Assembly: GCA_018224315.1 (NCBI GenBank)
Contig: JAGTVF010000339.1
Location: 1-6,027 of the forward strand
Direction of reading: 5' to 3'
Source: Desulfobacterales bacterium
Lineage (GTDB): Bacteria; Desulfobacterota; Desulfobacteria; Desulfobacterales; Desulfosalsimonadaceae
DNA length: 6,027 nt
The notes below the pieces were generated by a model. The model saw only the letters and a program-made list of their open reading frames with translations, made no database searches and was not told the DNA's origin. A program made the translations under genes and the position numbers. Positions within the stretch are counted from its first letter, which is position 1, and each line of letters starts with the position of its first letter. Below, piece by piece: positions 1 through 5,612 of the stretch.

Positions 1-245
1 CGGCGGTACTGCTCTTTGACCATTTTGCGATAAAGCGGCTTTTCACTGTGGTTTTCGCTTGTGATAATCCCCCATTGCCCCATTTTGTCAAGCCATTTTT
101 CACTGATGACCGTGGCCTCGATAAAGGCCGAGCGGCCCGCGACCCCGCCGGAAACCAGCTGATCCGGCGGCCGGATGTATTCGGACAGAAGCATAAAGGC
201 CAAGGGGGCAGGCTTGCACGACAACCGGGCACGGAACGGCGGCAC
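1..245 (-). CDS. Unrecognised protein, N-terminal part, runs off left edge
   Basis: This is an open minus-strand frame with no stop from about position 272 down to the left edge. I do not recognise the product. From the ATG at 194 it begins MLLSEYIRPPDQLVSGG, followed by a mixed helical stretch with VISEKWLDKMGQWGI and then KPLYRKMVKEQYR at the edge. The codons have GC-rich third positions like the other genes here, and the composition turns AT-rich just above position 245. That break favours coding up to a GTG at 245 (VPPFRARLSCKPAPLAFM...), 17 codons before the ATG at 194. Neither start has a visible Shine-Dalgarno, so the start is unresolved. The ISEKWLDKMGQWGII segment could be part of a helix-turn-helix, but that is only a guess. 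It is divergent from the REC-GGDEF-EAL gene. The C-terminal portion, which would probably identify it, is outside the window. Confidence 0.5.
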   Translation of the reverse strand, partial: MPPFRARLSCKPAPLAFMLLSEYIRPPDQLVSGGVAGRSAFIEATVISEKWLDKMGQWGIITSENHSEKPLYRKMVKEQYR

Positions 246-265
246 CCAATTTTGCAGATAATGGC

Positions 266-294
266 TTGCTTTTTAAACTTATTTCAGCGATACT
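266..294 (+). promoter_or_regulatory. Possible sigma70-like promoter for the REC-GGDEF-EAL gene
   Basis: A TTGCTT at 266-271 and a GATACT at 289-294 are separated by 17 bases in an AT-rich spacer upstream of the c-di-GMP gene. The matches to consensus are only moderate (3/6 and 4/6). The position would give a leader of about 55 bases before the ATG at 358. This is a weak prediction. Confidence 0.25.
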
Positions 295-357
295 AAACGT
301 TTGAAATCATCTGTTAGCTTTGTTCTGGTTTTATCAAATTCAGTTGTGGACGCCCTG

Positions 358-2019
358 ATGGAAAAAAGCGAAGAAGCCATTCTTGTTGCAGAAGACGTGC
401 CGTCGTCGCGTCATACCCTGGTCAGCATGCTCAAAAAACAGGGTTTTACCAGAATTTTTGAGGCCGAAAACGGACAGCAGGCAATCGATATTCTGCGCAG
501 CCAGGACATTGACCTTGTGCTGCTCGATATCATGATGCCGGAAATCGACGGTCTTGCGGTGCTCAAGGCCATGAAGGCCGAAACCGGCCTGCGCCTGGTG
601 CCGGTGATCATGATCACAGCCATCGATGACATGGACAGCGCTGTGAAATGCATTGAAATGGGCGCCGAGGACTACCTCATCAAGCCGTTTAATCCGGTCA
701 TGCTCCGTGCGCGCATCACTTCAAGCCTGGAAAAAAAGCGGCTGCGCGAGATTGAAAAGGAATATCTGCGCATGTACGATTCCGCCACCGGCCTGCCCAA
801 CCGGCGGTATTTTGCCCAGCGGCTCACTGAACAGCTCTACCGCAGCCAACGGCACCCTTCCCTTTTTGCCGTACTGGCGGTGCGAATCGGCAAATACCCG
901 GCCATCTTTGAAACCCTGGGCAGAAAAAGCGGGGATCGCTATATCCTGGAGCGTGCCGGCCAGCTCAAACAAATCCTGCCCGATGACGCGGTGATTGCCC
1001 GCACAGGAGAGCAGACCTTTGGGTTGATTCTCTTTGATCTGCCGTCCCCTGCAGAGGGCAATGGCACAGCCAAAACCATTTCCGAGACCCTGGCCAGTCC
1101 GGTCTACCTGGAAGGACGGGAATTTACGGGCAACATCCAGGTGGGCGTGGCCTACAACGACCCCCCTTATTCAAACGCTGAGACCATGCTCCGGGATGCG
1201 GGCCTGGCCGCCGGCCAGGTCGACACCCTTGGGGGTTTTAAGATCTTTGATGACACCATCCACCAGGCGGCCGTGCGCCGGCTGGAACTGGAACCGGCTC
1301 TGCGAAAGGCCCTGGAAAACAACCAGCTGATCATGCATTATCAACCCATTGTATCGCTTCAAAACGGCGGGATTGAGGGATATGAAGCGTTGGTGCGCTG
1401 GCAGCACCCGGAAAAAGGAGTGATCATGCCCGATGAATTCATCCGGATCGCCGAGGAGACCGGCCTGATCATCCCGCTTGGCTCATGGGTCATCAATGAA
1501 GTCTGCCGGCAAGCCGCCTGCTGGCAAAACGAGGAGGGCAGGGACAACCATCTGACCATCAGCGTCAATGTCTCAGCCCATCAGTTTACCCAGCCGGCAT
1601 TTCTTTCGGTGATCCAGTCCGCGCTTCAAAAATCCGGGATCCACAGCAGCTGCATCAGCCTGGAGCTCACCGAAACCGCCCTGATCGAAAACAGCCAGCA
1701 GGTCACGGAAGTGCTCGATGAGCTTCGCCGGATCAAGGTCCGCACTTCCCTGGATGATTTCGGCACCGGCTATTGCTCCCTGAACTACCTGCACCGGTAT
1801 CCGTTTGACACCTTAAAAATTGATCAGTGCTTTATCCGCCACATTGACTCCAACCGGCGCAACCAGGCCATTGTCAGCAGCACCATTGAACTGGCCCACC
1901 GCCTGGGCATGCAGGTGGTGGCCGAAGGCATTGAAACCGAGGCGGAAGTCGAAACCCTCCGGCAGTTAAACTGCGAATACGGCCAGGGCTGGTTTTATGG
2001 TCAGCCCGCGCTTTCGTGA
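358..2019 (+). CDS. Response regulator with REC, degenerate GGDEF and EAL domains; probable c-di-GMP phosphodiesterase
   Basis: The 553-residue product is a cytoplasmic two-component output protein predicted to hydrolyse cyclic di-GMP under control of a partner kinase not present here. REC spans about residues 7-121, with acidic pair E12/D13, phospho-acceptor D57 in LVLLDIMMP, T87 and K109 in the LIKPF motif. A GGDEF-like domain covers about 138-300, but the signature at 215-221 reads RTGEQTF and no RxxD inhibitory site precedes it, so cyclase activity is unlikely. The EAL domain (about 305-553) keeps the expected residues: E343 in EALVRW, N404 in SVNVS, E436 in ELTE, D466/D467 in DDFGTG, K487 in LKID, E523 in AEGIE and Q543 in GQG. 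The C-terminus stops soon after GQG, slightly short for the family. An in-frame TTG at 301 would add 19 residues, but those codons are AT-rich and lie before the REC fold, so I prefer the ATG at 358, despite only a weak GGA seven bases upstream. Confidence 0.93.
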   Translation: MEKSEEAILVAEDVPSSRHTLVSMLKKQGFTRIFEAENGQQAIDILRSQDIDLVLLDIMMPEIDGLAVLKAMKAETGLRLVPVIMITAIDDMDSAVKCIEMGAEDYLIKPFNPVMLRARITSSLEKKRLREIEKEYLRMYDSATGLPNRRYFAQRLTEQLYRSQRHPSLFAVLAVRIGKYPAIFETLGRKSGDRYILERAGQLKQILPDDAVIARTGEQTFGLILFDLPSPAEGNGTAKTISETLASPVYLEGREFTGNIQVGVAYNDPPYSNAETMLRDAGLAAGQVDTLGGFKIFDDTIHQAAVRRLELEPALRKALENNQLIMHYQPIVSLQNGGIEGYEALVRWQHPEKGVIMPDEFIRIAEETGLIIPLGSWVINEVCRQAACWQNEEGRDNHLTISVNVSAHQFTQPAFLSVIQSALQKSGIHSSCISLELTETALIENSQQVTEVLDELRRIKVRTSLDDFGTGYCSLNYLHRYPFDTLKIDQCFIRHIDSNRRNQAIVSSTIELAHRLGMQVVAEGIETEAEVETLRQLNCEYGQGWFYGQPALS

Positions 2020-3080
2020 TCCGCCCGGCCAACAGATGAAAGTTTCACCCCGGTTGCCACCGCGGAAATCAGGCCGGCAATGAGCACCGGAAACAGCAGC
2101 ATGGCATGAGACACCAGGGAAAACCCGGCGGCCGCATCCTTTTGCACCCCGAAAAGCGCCAGGCCAAAAACGCTGCCCGCCTCCCAGATTCCCCAGAACC
2201 CCGGAACAGACGGCAGGACAATAAAAAAGCACACAATGATAAACACGGCCATTGTCTGGGAAAACGCCAGTTCCACGGCCGGAAAGGCAAATGTGGCCAA
2301 ATGCAGGGCAAAGGCCTGCAGCAGCCAGATCATCAGGGAATAGCCAAGGCAGAGCACCAGATGCAGGGGCCGCCGGATCATGGACAGTCCGGCGCCCACA
2401 TGATCAATCATGGCCGCAATGGGACGGCTGATTTTTTCTTCCAGCTTGCTGGCCGCAGACGGGCGTTTTGCAAAAACACGGCCTGGTGCGGCCAGGACAA
2501 ACGATTTGAAAAAGCGCTGAACCACTGGCACGCTGATTGCCGCCAGGGCCACTGTGATGCCGACGCACACCCGGCTTACATTGTGGGCAATGTTTTCCAG
2601 GACCTGCCGGTCCAGCTGCCAGGAACGAAAGTGAATCTCCAGGTCCGGATCAATATGCACAAATGCCATGACCCAGGCAAACAACGCCACCAGGATGATC
2701 ATGTCAAACATCCGTTCCGCGATCACCGTGGTGATGCCCAGGGTGAAGGGCACGTTGTTTTGCTTTTTGATGATGGCCGGCCGGGCCAGTTCCCCGATGC
2801 GGCCGGGCAGCACCGTGTTGATCATAAAGGCAATCATCAGCGGATGATATACGGCAACAAAGGGCAATTTCCGGGAGGTGCCCAGAATCAGCTGCCATCT
2901 GACAGCCCGCACCGCAAAGGAAAACAGGCCCACAGCCGCTCCGGCGGCCACCCAGCCGTAATGGAGTCCGGTCATGCTTTGGATCAGGTTTTCAAGGGGG
3001 ACATTTTTAAAAGCAAAATAAAAACCCAGCACCGACAATAACACGCCGGCAGCCAGGGAAATCCACATATTGCGCTTCAT
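2001..3080 (-). CDS. Lysylphosphatidylglycerol synthase TM / flippase-like integral membrane protein (PF03706-type)
   Basis: The 359-residue product is a polytopic inner-membrane protein. Hydrophobic segments lie at about 6-25, 41-60, 80-92, 115-142, 167-187, 238-262, 268-290, 297-312 and 318-344, with a basic cytoplasmic-type stretch around 200-222. Family hallmarks are NTVLPGRIGELARP (88-101), ERMFD (122-126) and LPSVPGFWGIWE (289-300). These match the family that includes the transmembrane flippase half of MprF. The cytosolic aminoacyl-transferase half is absent, so this is the stand-alone type, whose substrate is usually unknown; lipid or lipid-linked glycan transport is inferred only from the family. 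The start at 3080 is set by a GGAG five bases upstream; an in-frame ATG at 3119 would add 13 residues but lies beyond that site. The gene is divergent from tyrA, and its last 19 bases overlap the 3' end of the EAL gene. Confidence 0.88.
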   Translation of the reverse strand: MKRNMWISLAAGVLLSVLGFYFAFKNVPLENLIQSMTGLHYGWVAAGAAVGLFSFAVRAVRWQLILGTSRKLPFVAVYHPLMIAFMINTVLPGRIGELARPAIIKKQNNVPFTLGITTVIAERMFDMIILVALFAWVMAFVHIDPDLEIHFRSWQLDRQVLENIAHNVSRVCVGITVALAAISVPVVQRFFKSFVLAAPGRVFAKRPSAASKLEEKISRPIAAMIDHVGAGLSMIRRPLHLVLCLGYSLMIWLLQAFALHLATFAFPAVELAFSQTMAVFIIVCFFIVLPSVPGFWGIWEAGSVFGLALFGVQKDAAAGFSLVSHAMLLFPVLIAGLISAVATGVKLSSVGRADHESAG

Positions 3081-3085
3081 CGCAG

Positions 3086-3089
3086 CTCC
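3086..3089 (-). promoter_or_regulatory. Ribosome binding site deciding the flippase-like start
   Basis: On the minus strand TTGGAG precedes the ATG at 3080 with five bases between GGAG and the start. It supports the 359-residue product over the 13-residue-longer alternative starting at 3119. Confidence 0.7.
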
Positions 3090-3133
3090 AAAACGGTTTG
3101 TTGCAAAAGCGTTCAACATCCATTAATGCAACG

Positions 3134-3162
3134 AATATAGCGTTTTTTTCCCGCAGGTGCAA
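3134..3162 (-). promoter_or_regulatory. Predicted sigma70-like promoter for the flippase-like gene
   Basis: On the minus strand a -35-like TTGCAC (3162-3157) and a -10-like TATATT (3139-3134) are 17 bases apart. The -10 matches consensus at 5/6, the -35 at 3/6. Transcription would begin near 3127 and give a leader of about 47 bases before the start at 3080. The -35 lies inside one arm of the inverted repeat at 3153-3176. Confidence 0.5.
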
Positions 3163-3176
3163 AAAATTCACCCTGC
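3153..3176. repeat. Imperfect inverted repeat between the divergent promoters
   Basis: The left arm GCAGGTG (3153-3159) and right arm CACCCTGC (3169-3176) are complementary apart from one bulged base, with a nine-base A/T-rich centre (3160-3168). The repeat covers the -35 of the leftward promoter and ends six bases before the -35 of the rightward one. That position would suit a regulator binding site, but no regulator is identified and the symmetry could be chance. Confidence 0.4.
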
Positions 3177-3182
3177 CCGCCC

Positions 3183-3210
3183 TTGACATCCCGGATGAAT
3201 TTTATATGCT
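3183..3210 (+). promoter_or_regulatory. Predicted sigma70-like promoter for tyrA
   Basis: A perfect TTGACA at 3183-3188 is followed after 16 bases by TATGCT at 3205-3210 (4/6 match to the -10 consensus). Transcription would begin around 3217, leaving a leader of about 60 bases before the tyrA ATG at 3278. I saw no attenuator-like leader peptide or strong hairpin in that leader. Confidence 0.6.
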
Positions 3211-3265
3211 TTTTGCCTTGCATGACCTGCATTCAAAAACTTTTCCAACACCGGAATTTCTGAAA

Positions 3266-3270
3266 AAGGA
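3266..3270 (+). promoter_or_regulatory. Ribosome binding site deciding the tyrA start
   Basis: AAGGA lies seven bases before the ATG at 3278. It fixes the start of tyrA and rules against a 60-codon upstream extension of the same frame (to 3098), which would run through the predicted promoter and the spacer. Confidence 0.75.
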
Positions 3271-3277
3271 ACCCATC

Positions 3278-4423
3278 ATGGCCGACAGCCGGGACAAGGA
3301 TTACGAAAAACAGCTTTCACAGCTGCGCCAAAACATTGACCAAACCGATGAAGAAATCATTTCCCTGCTTGCCCGGCGGCAGAAGCAGGTGGATCAGATC
3401 GTTGAAATCAAAAAAAAACACCACCTGCCCGTCTATCACCCGGCCCGGGAGGAGGACCTGATTTCCGGGCGCCGGAATCTGGCGCGAAAAGCCGGGCTGG
3501 ATCCGGATTTTGTGGAAGAAATGTTTAGGTCCGTGCTGCGCCGCTCCAGAAAGGAGCAAAGCGGGCAGATGCGCAAAAAAGGACTGCGGCCGGGGGCGGT
3601 GGTGCTGATTGTGGGCGGATACGGGGAGATGGGACGATATTTTGAGGCCTGTTTTTCGGCGGCCGGCTATGAGGTGCGCCTCATGGGCCGGCAGGACTGG
3701 GACCGGGCAAGCCAATTGTGCAGGGACGCGGACCTGGCTGTTGTTTCCGTGCCCATTGAAAAAACCGTAGACACCATCAATGCCCTTGCCCCGCATCTGC
3801 CGTCAAATGCCGTGCTCACAGACCTGACCAGTGTAAAACAAACACCCACCCGGGCCATGACAGCCGCCCACAAGGGCCCGGTCATGGGCCTGCACCCCTT
3901 GTTCGGCCCCACCACCTCATCTCTGGACAAGCAGATCATCGTGGCCTGCCCGGGCCGGGACCAGCAGGCCTGCCAGTGGGTCATTGACCAGTTCACCGCC
4001 TGGGGGGCGGTCATTGTGCAGTCATCGCCTGAAGAACATGATGAGATCATGGCGGTGGTCCAGTCCCTGCGGCATTTTGCCACATTTGCCTTCGGCCAGT
4101 TCATGGCCCGCAAGCAGGTGCCAGTGGCCCGAACCCTGGAGTTTTCCAGTCCCATCTACCGCCTGGAGCTCGCAATGGTGGGCCGCCTGTTTGCCCAGGA
4201 CGCAGCCATGTACGCGGAAATCATCTTTGCCTCGCCACAGCGCCGGAAGCTTTTGAAAGCCTATATCCAAAACATCAATGACAACCTGGAGATGGTGGAA
4301 AAAGGCGACAAGGACCGCTTTATCCAGGAGTTTAACCAAATCGCCGAGTGGTTCGGCCCGTTTGGCGAACAGGCCATCCGGGAAAGTTCCTATCTCATCG
4401 ACAAGCTCATTGAACGATTTTAG
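3278..4423 (+). CDS. tyrA: Bifunctional chorismate mutase / prephenate dehydrogenase (T-protein)
   Basis: The 381-residue cytoplasmic enzyme converts chorismate to prephenate and then oxidatively decarboxylates prephenate with NAD+ to 4-hydroxyphenylpyruvate, the tyrosine precursor. The N-terminal AroQ-type mutase (about 10-95) has R17 in LRQNID, the expected catalytic lysine K45 in VEIK, and R57/E58. The dehydrogenase follows: a Rossmann nucleotide site GGYGEMG (113-119), DWDRA (140-144), VSVPI (156-160), catalytic-type H206 in GLHPLFGP, H266 in LRHFATFAFG, and R303 within SPIYRLELAMVGRLFAQD (291-308). By my recalled alignment H206 and R303 correspond to E. coli TyrA H197 and R294, assigned to catalysis and prephenate binding. 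Length and domain order match E. coli TyrA (373 residues) with resemblance along the whole chain. There is no C-terminal ACT domain. It is transcribed alone from the divergent promoter region and converges on the Fe-S gene with a 14-bp gap. Confidence 0.97.
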   Translation: MADSRDKDYEKQLSQLRQNIDQTDEEIISLLARRQKQVDQIVEIKKKHHLPVYHPAREEDLISGRRNLARKAGLDPDFVEEMFRSVLRRSRKEQSGQMRKKGLRPGAVVLIVGGYGEMGRYFEACFSAAGYEVRLMGRQDWDRASQLCRDADLAVVSVPIEKTVDTINALAPHLPSNAVLTDLTSVKQTPTRAMTAAHKGPVMGLHPLFGPTTSSLDKQIIVACPGRDQQACQWVIDQFTAWGAVIVQSSPEEHDEIMAVVQSLRHFATFAFGQFMARKQVPVARTLEFSSPIYRLELAMVGRLFAQDAAMYAEIIFASPQRRKLLKAYIQNINDNLEMVEKGDKDRFIQEFNQIAEWFGPFGEQAIRESSYLIDKLIERF

Positions 4424-4452
4424 AACCCGTTGTGGGGTTATGACGCTTTTTT
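4424..4452 (+). terminator. Possible weak intrinsic terminator of tyrA
   Basis: Directly after the tyrA stop, AACCC (4424-4428) and GGGTT (4435-4439) can form a five-base stem with a six-base loop, and a run of six T follows at 4447-4452. The stem is short and the T run starts seven bases after it, so termination would be weak. The T run also encodes the lysine-rich end of the convergent Fe-S protein, so it may be there for coding reasons. Confidence 0.3.
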
Positions 4453-5595
4453 CTTCTCCGGAGCGATGCGCACGATTCTCACTGGGCCCTTGACCATGGC
4501 AATGGCATTTTCCGGGCAAAACGCAGCACATACCCCGCATCCGATGCACAGTTCCTGATTTCTCTGCGCCTTGCCGTCGTCTCCCAGGTACGCGGCATAG
4601 GTGTGGCACTCATCCACGCACGTGCCGCATCCCACGCACAGTTCCGGATCAATGACAGCCAGAAAATTGGTGGCATTGGAAATCGGAGCAATCATGTTTT
4701 CCACGGAGTTGCCGCAACAGCACCGGCAGCAGTTGCACACGCTGGTCTCATCCTTGCTGATATCAAAATTGGGATGATAGGCTTTGTGCACCAGGCCGTC
4801 GGCTTCCGCCTTTTTGAGTATTTCCCGGGCCTCCTGCTTTGCAATCATCCGGGAAAATCCCTGCTCGCTGGTGTAACGGGCGGATTTGCCGAATGTAAAA
4901 CAGGTCTCGCGCAAATCGGTCTGCTTGCAGGGCTGACCGCTCAAATCCTTGTGATGCCGGCAGAAACAGTAGCCAAGGGCAATTTCGTCGAATTTTTCAA
5001 TCAGCTCTTGCACTTGCTGGGCGGGCAGGATCCGGTCAGCGGATTCGTCCACGGATTCGTCCACCACAATTTTAATGGGTTGGCCCGTGGATTTGTTCTC
5101 GGCCATGGGCACGGTGCGATCCACCGGCGGGGCCTGCATGAGCTGGGGCATGAGACTGTCATAGTTGCTCTGAACGATCTCTTCGAGCTCTTCAAACAGC
5201 TGGTCAAACAGGGCGCTGATCTGCCGGTTGCGCTCGTTGTGCTCGATTTTGCCCATAAACATGTATTCAAAAGTGCCCACATTGAGCAGCGGCAGCAACC
5301 GATAGACCATGATCCCCTTGCGGTTGGGCTGATTGAAGATAACACCCCTGGAGGCCAGTTTGCTGGTCTTTTCCAGGATCTCGGCTTCGGAAAGCCCGGT
5401 GGTCTCCCTGAGCTGATCAAGCGTCTGTGACTTCTGATCCCTGAAAGCCAGGACAAAGTCCAGGTCGTCTTCGCCCAGAAAATATTTCAGCAGCTTGACA
5501 AGGGTGTCATTGACCGGTACCGGGGTGCCCCCGGCCGAAGAAATGACATGACCCGCCTGCTTGTATTTTTCGTCAATGTTGGCCTCTTGCGTCAT
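4438..5595 (-). CDS. Fe-S protein with N-terminal winged-helix-like region, CNCCxCCC motif and C-terminal 2[4Fe-4S] ferredoxin domain
   Basis: The 385-residue product carries 18 cysteines, all in four motifs. Residues about 46-105 resemble a winged helix (TLDQLRETTGLSEAEILEKTSKL, then a strand region ending YRLLPLL). Next is an acidic helical linker with a VDESVDES repeat (178-185). Then come C210xC212...C223...C232, the unusual cluster CNCCRCCC (287-294), and two ferredoxin sites: C320/C323/C326/C330, where His replaces the usual proline after the last Cys, and C350/C353/C356/C360P. The ferredoxin half should bind two [4Fe-4S] clusters; what the middle cysteines bind is unknown. No signal peptide or membrane segment is visible, so it is cytoplasmic. 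The role is unknown: electron transfer or a redox-responsive regulator would both fit. It starts 15 bases after the shikimate kinase stop, with AAGGAG overlapping that stop, implying one operon. Confidence 0.9.
   Translation of the reverse strand: MTQEANIDEKYKQAGHVISSAGGTPVPVNDTLVKLLKYFLGEDDLDFVLAFRDQKSQTLDQLRETTGLSEAEILEKTSKLASRGVIFNQPNRKGIMVYRLLPLLNVGTFEYMFMGKIEHNERNRQISALFDQLFEELEEIVQSNYDSLMPQLMQAPPVDRTVPMAENKSTGQPIKIVVDESVDESADRILPAQQVQELIEKFDEIALGYCFCRHHKDLSGQPCKQTDLRETCFTFGKSARYTSEQGFSRMIAKQEAREILKKAEADGLVHKAYHPNFDISKDETSVCNCCRCCCGNSVENMIAPISNATNFLAVIDPELCVGCGTCVDECHTYAAYLGDDGKAQRNQELCIGCGVCAAFCPENAIAMVKGPVRIVRIAPEKKKAS
5041..5064. repeat. Tandem duplication of a 12-bp unit in the Fe-S gene linker
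   Basis: Two exact adjacent copies of GGATTCGTCCAC (5041-5052 and 5053-5064) lie in frame and encode VDES twice in the acidic linker (residues 178-185) of the minus-strand Fe-S protein. The identity at all positions suggests a recent slippage duplication in a loosely constrained region. Confidence 0.85.
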
Positions 5596-5606
5596 AACCG
5601 ATTGTT

Positions 5607-5612
5607 CTCCTT
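5607..5612 (-). promoter_or_regulatory. Ribosome binding site of the Fe-S gene overlapping the shikimate kinase stop
   Basis: On the minus strand the sequence reads TAAGGAG: the TAA stop of the kinase (5613-5611) shares bases with the AAGGAG Shine-Dalgarno. Spacing to the ATG at 5595 is 11 bases, somewhat long. A ribosome ending on the kinase would sit on this site, so the two genes may be translationally linked. Confidence 0.65.

Noticed and set aside
48..296. 82-codon plus-strand open frame at the left edge
   Set aside because: Arg/Pro/Gly-rich and low-complexity, antisense to a minus-strand frame with better codon composition; no Shine-Dalgarno or recognisable domain.
604..617. Perfect 14-bp palindrome GTGATCATGATCAC
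   Set aside because: It lies inside the REC coding region, encoding the beta-strand VIMIT; most likely coincidental from codon choice.
1203..1219. GC-rich inverted repeat CCTGGCCG-C-CGGCCAGG
   Set aside because: Inside the GGDEF-like coding region with a one-base centre and no T run; no other copy noticed, so neither a terminator nor a REP-type element is supported.
2106..3041. 311-codon plus-strand open frame
   Set aside because: Gln/His/Gly-rich shadow lying wholly antisense to the flippase-like gene, which has clear membrane segments and family motifs.
3098..3277. 60-codon upstream extension of tyrA
   Set aside because: It runs through predicted promoters, has no Shine-Dalgarno, and precedes the known start of the chorismate mutase fold; AAGGA supports the ATG at 3278.
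4603..5430. 275-codon plus-strand open frame
   Set aside because: Antisense shadow of the Fe-S protein gene, whose ferredoxin motifs are unmistakable.
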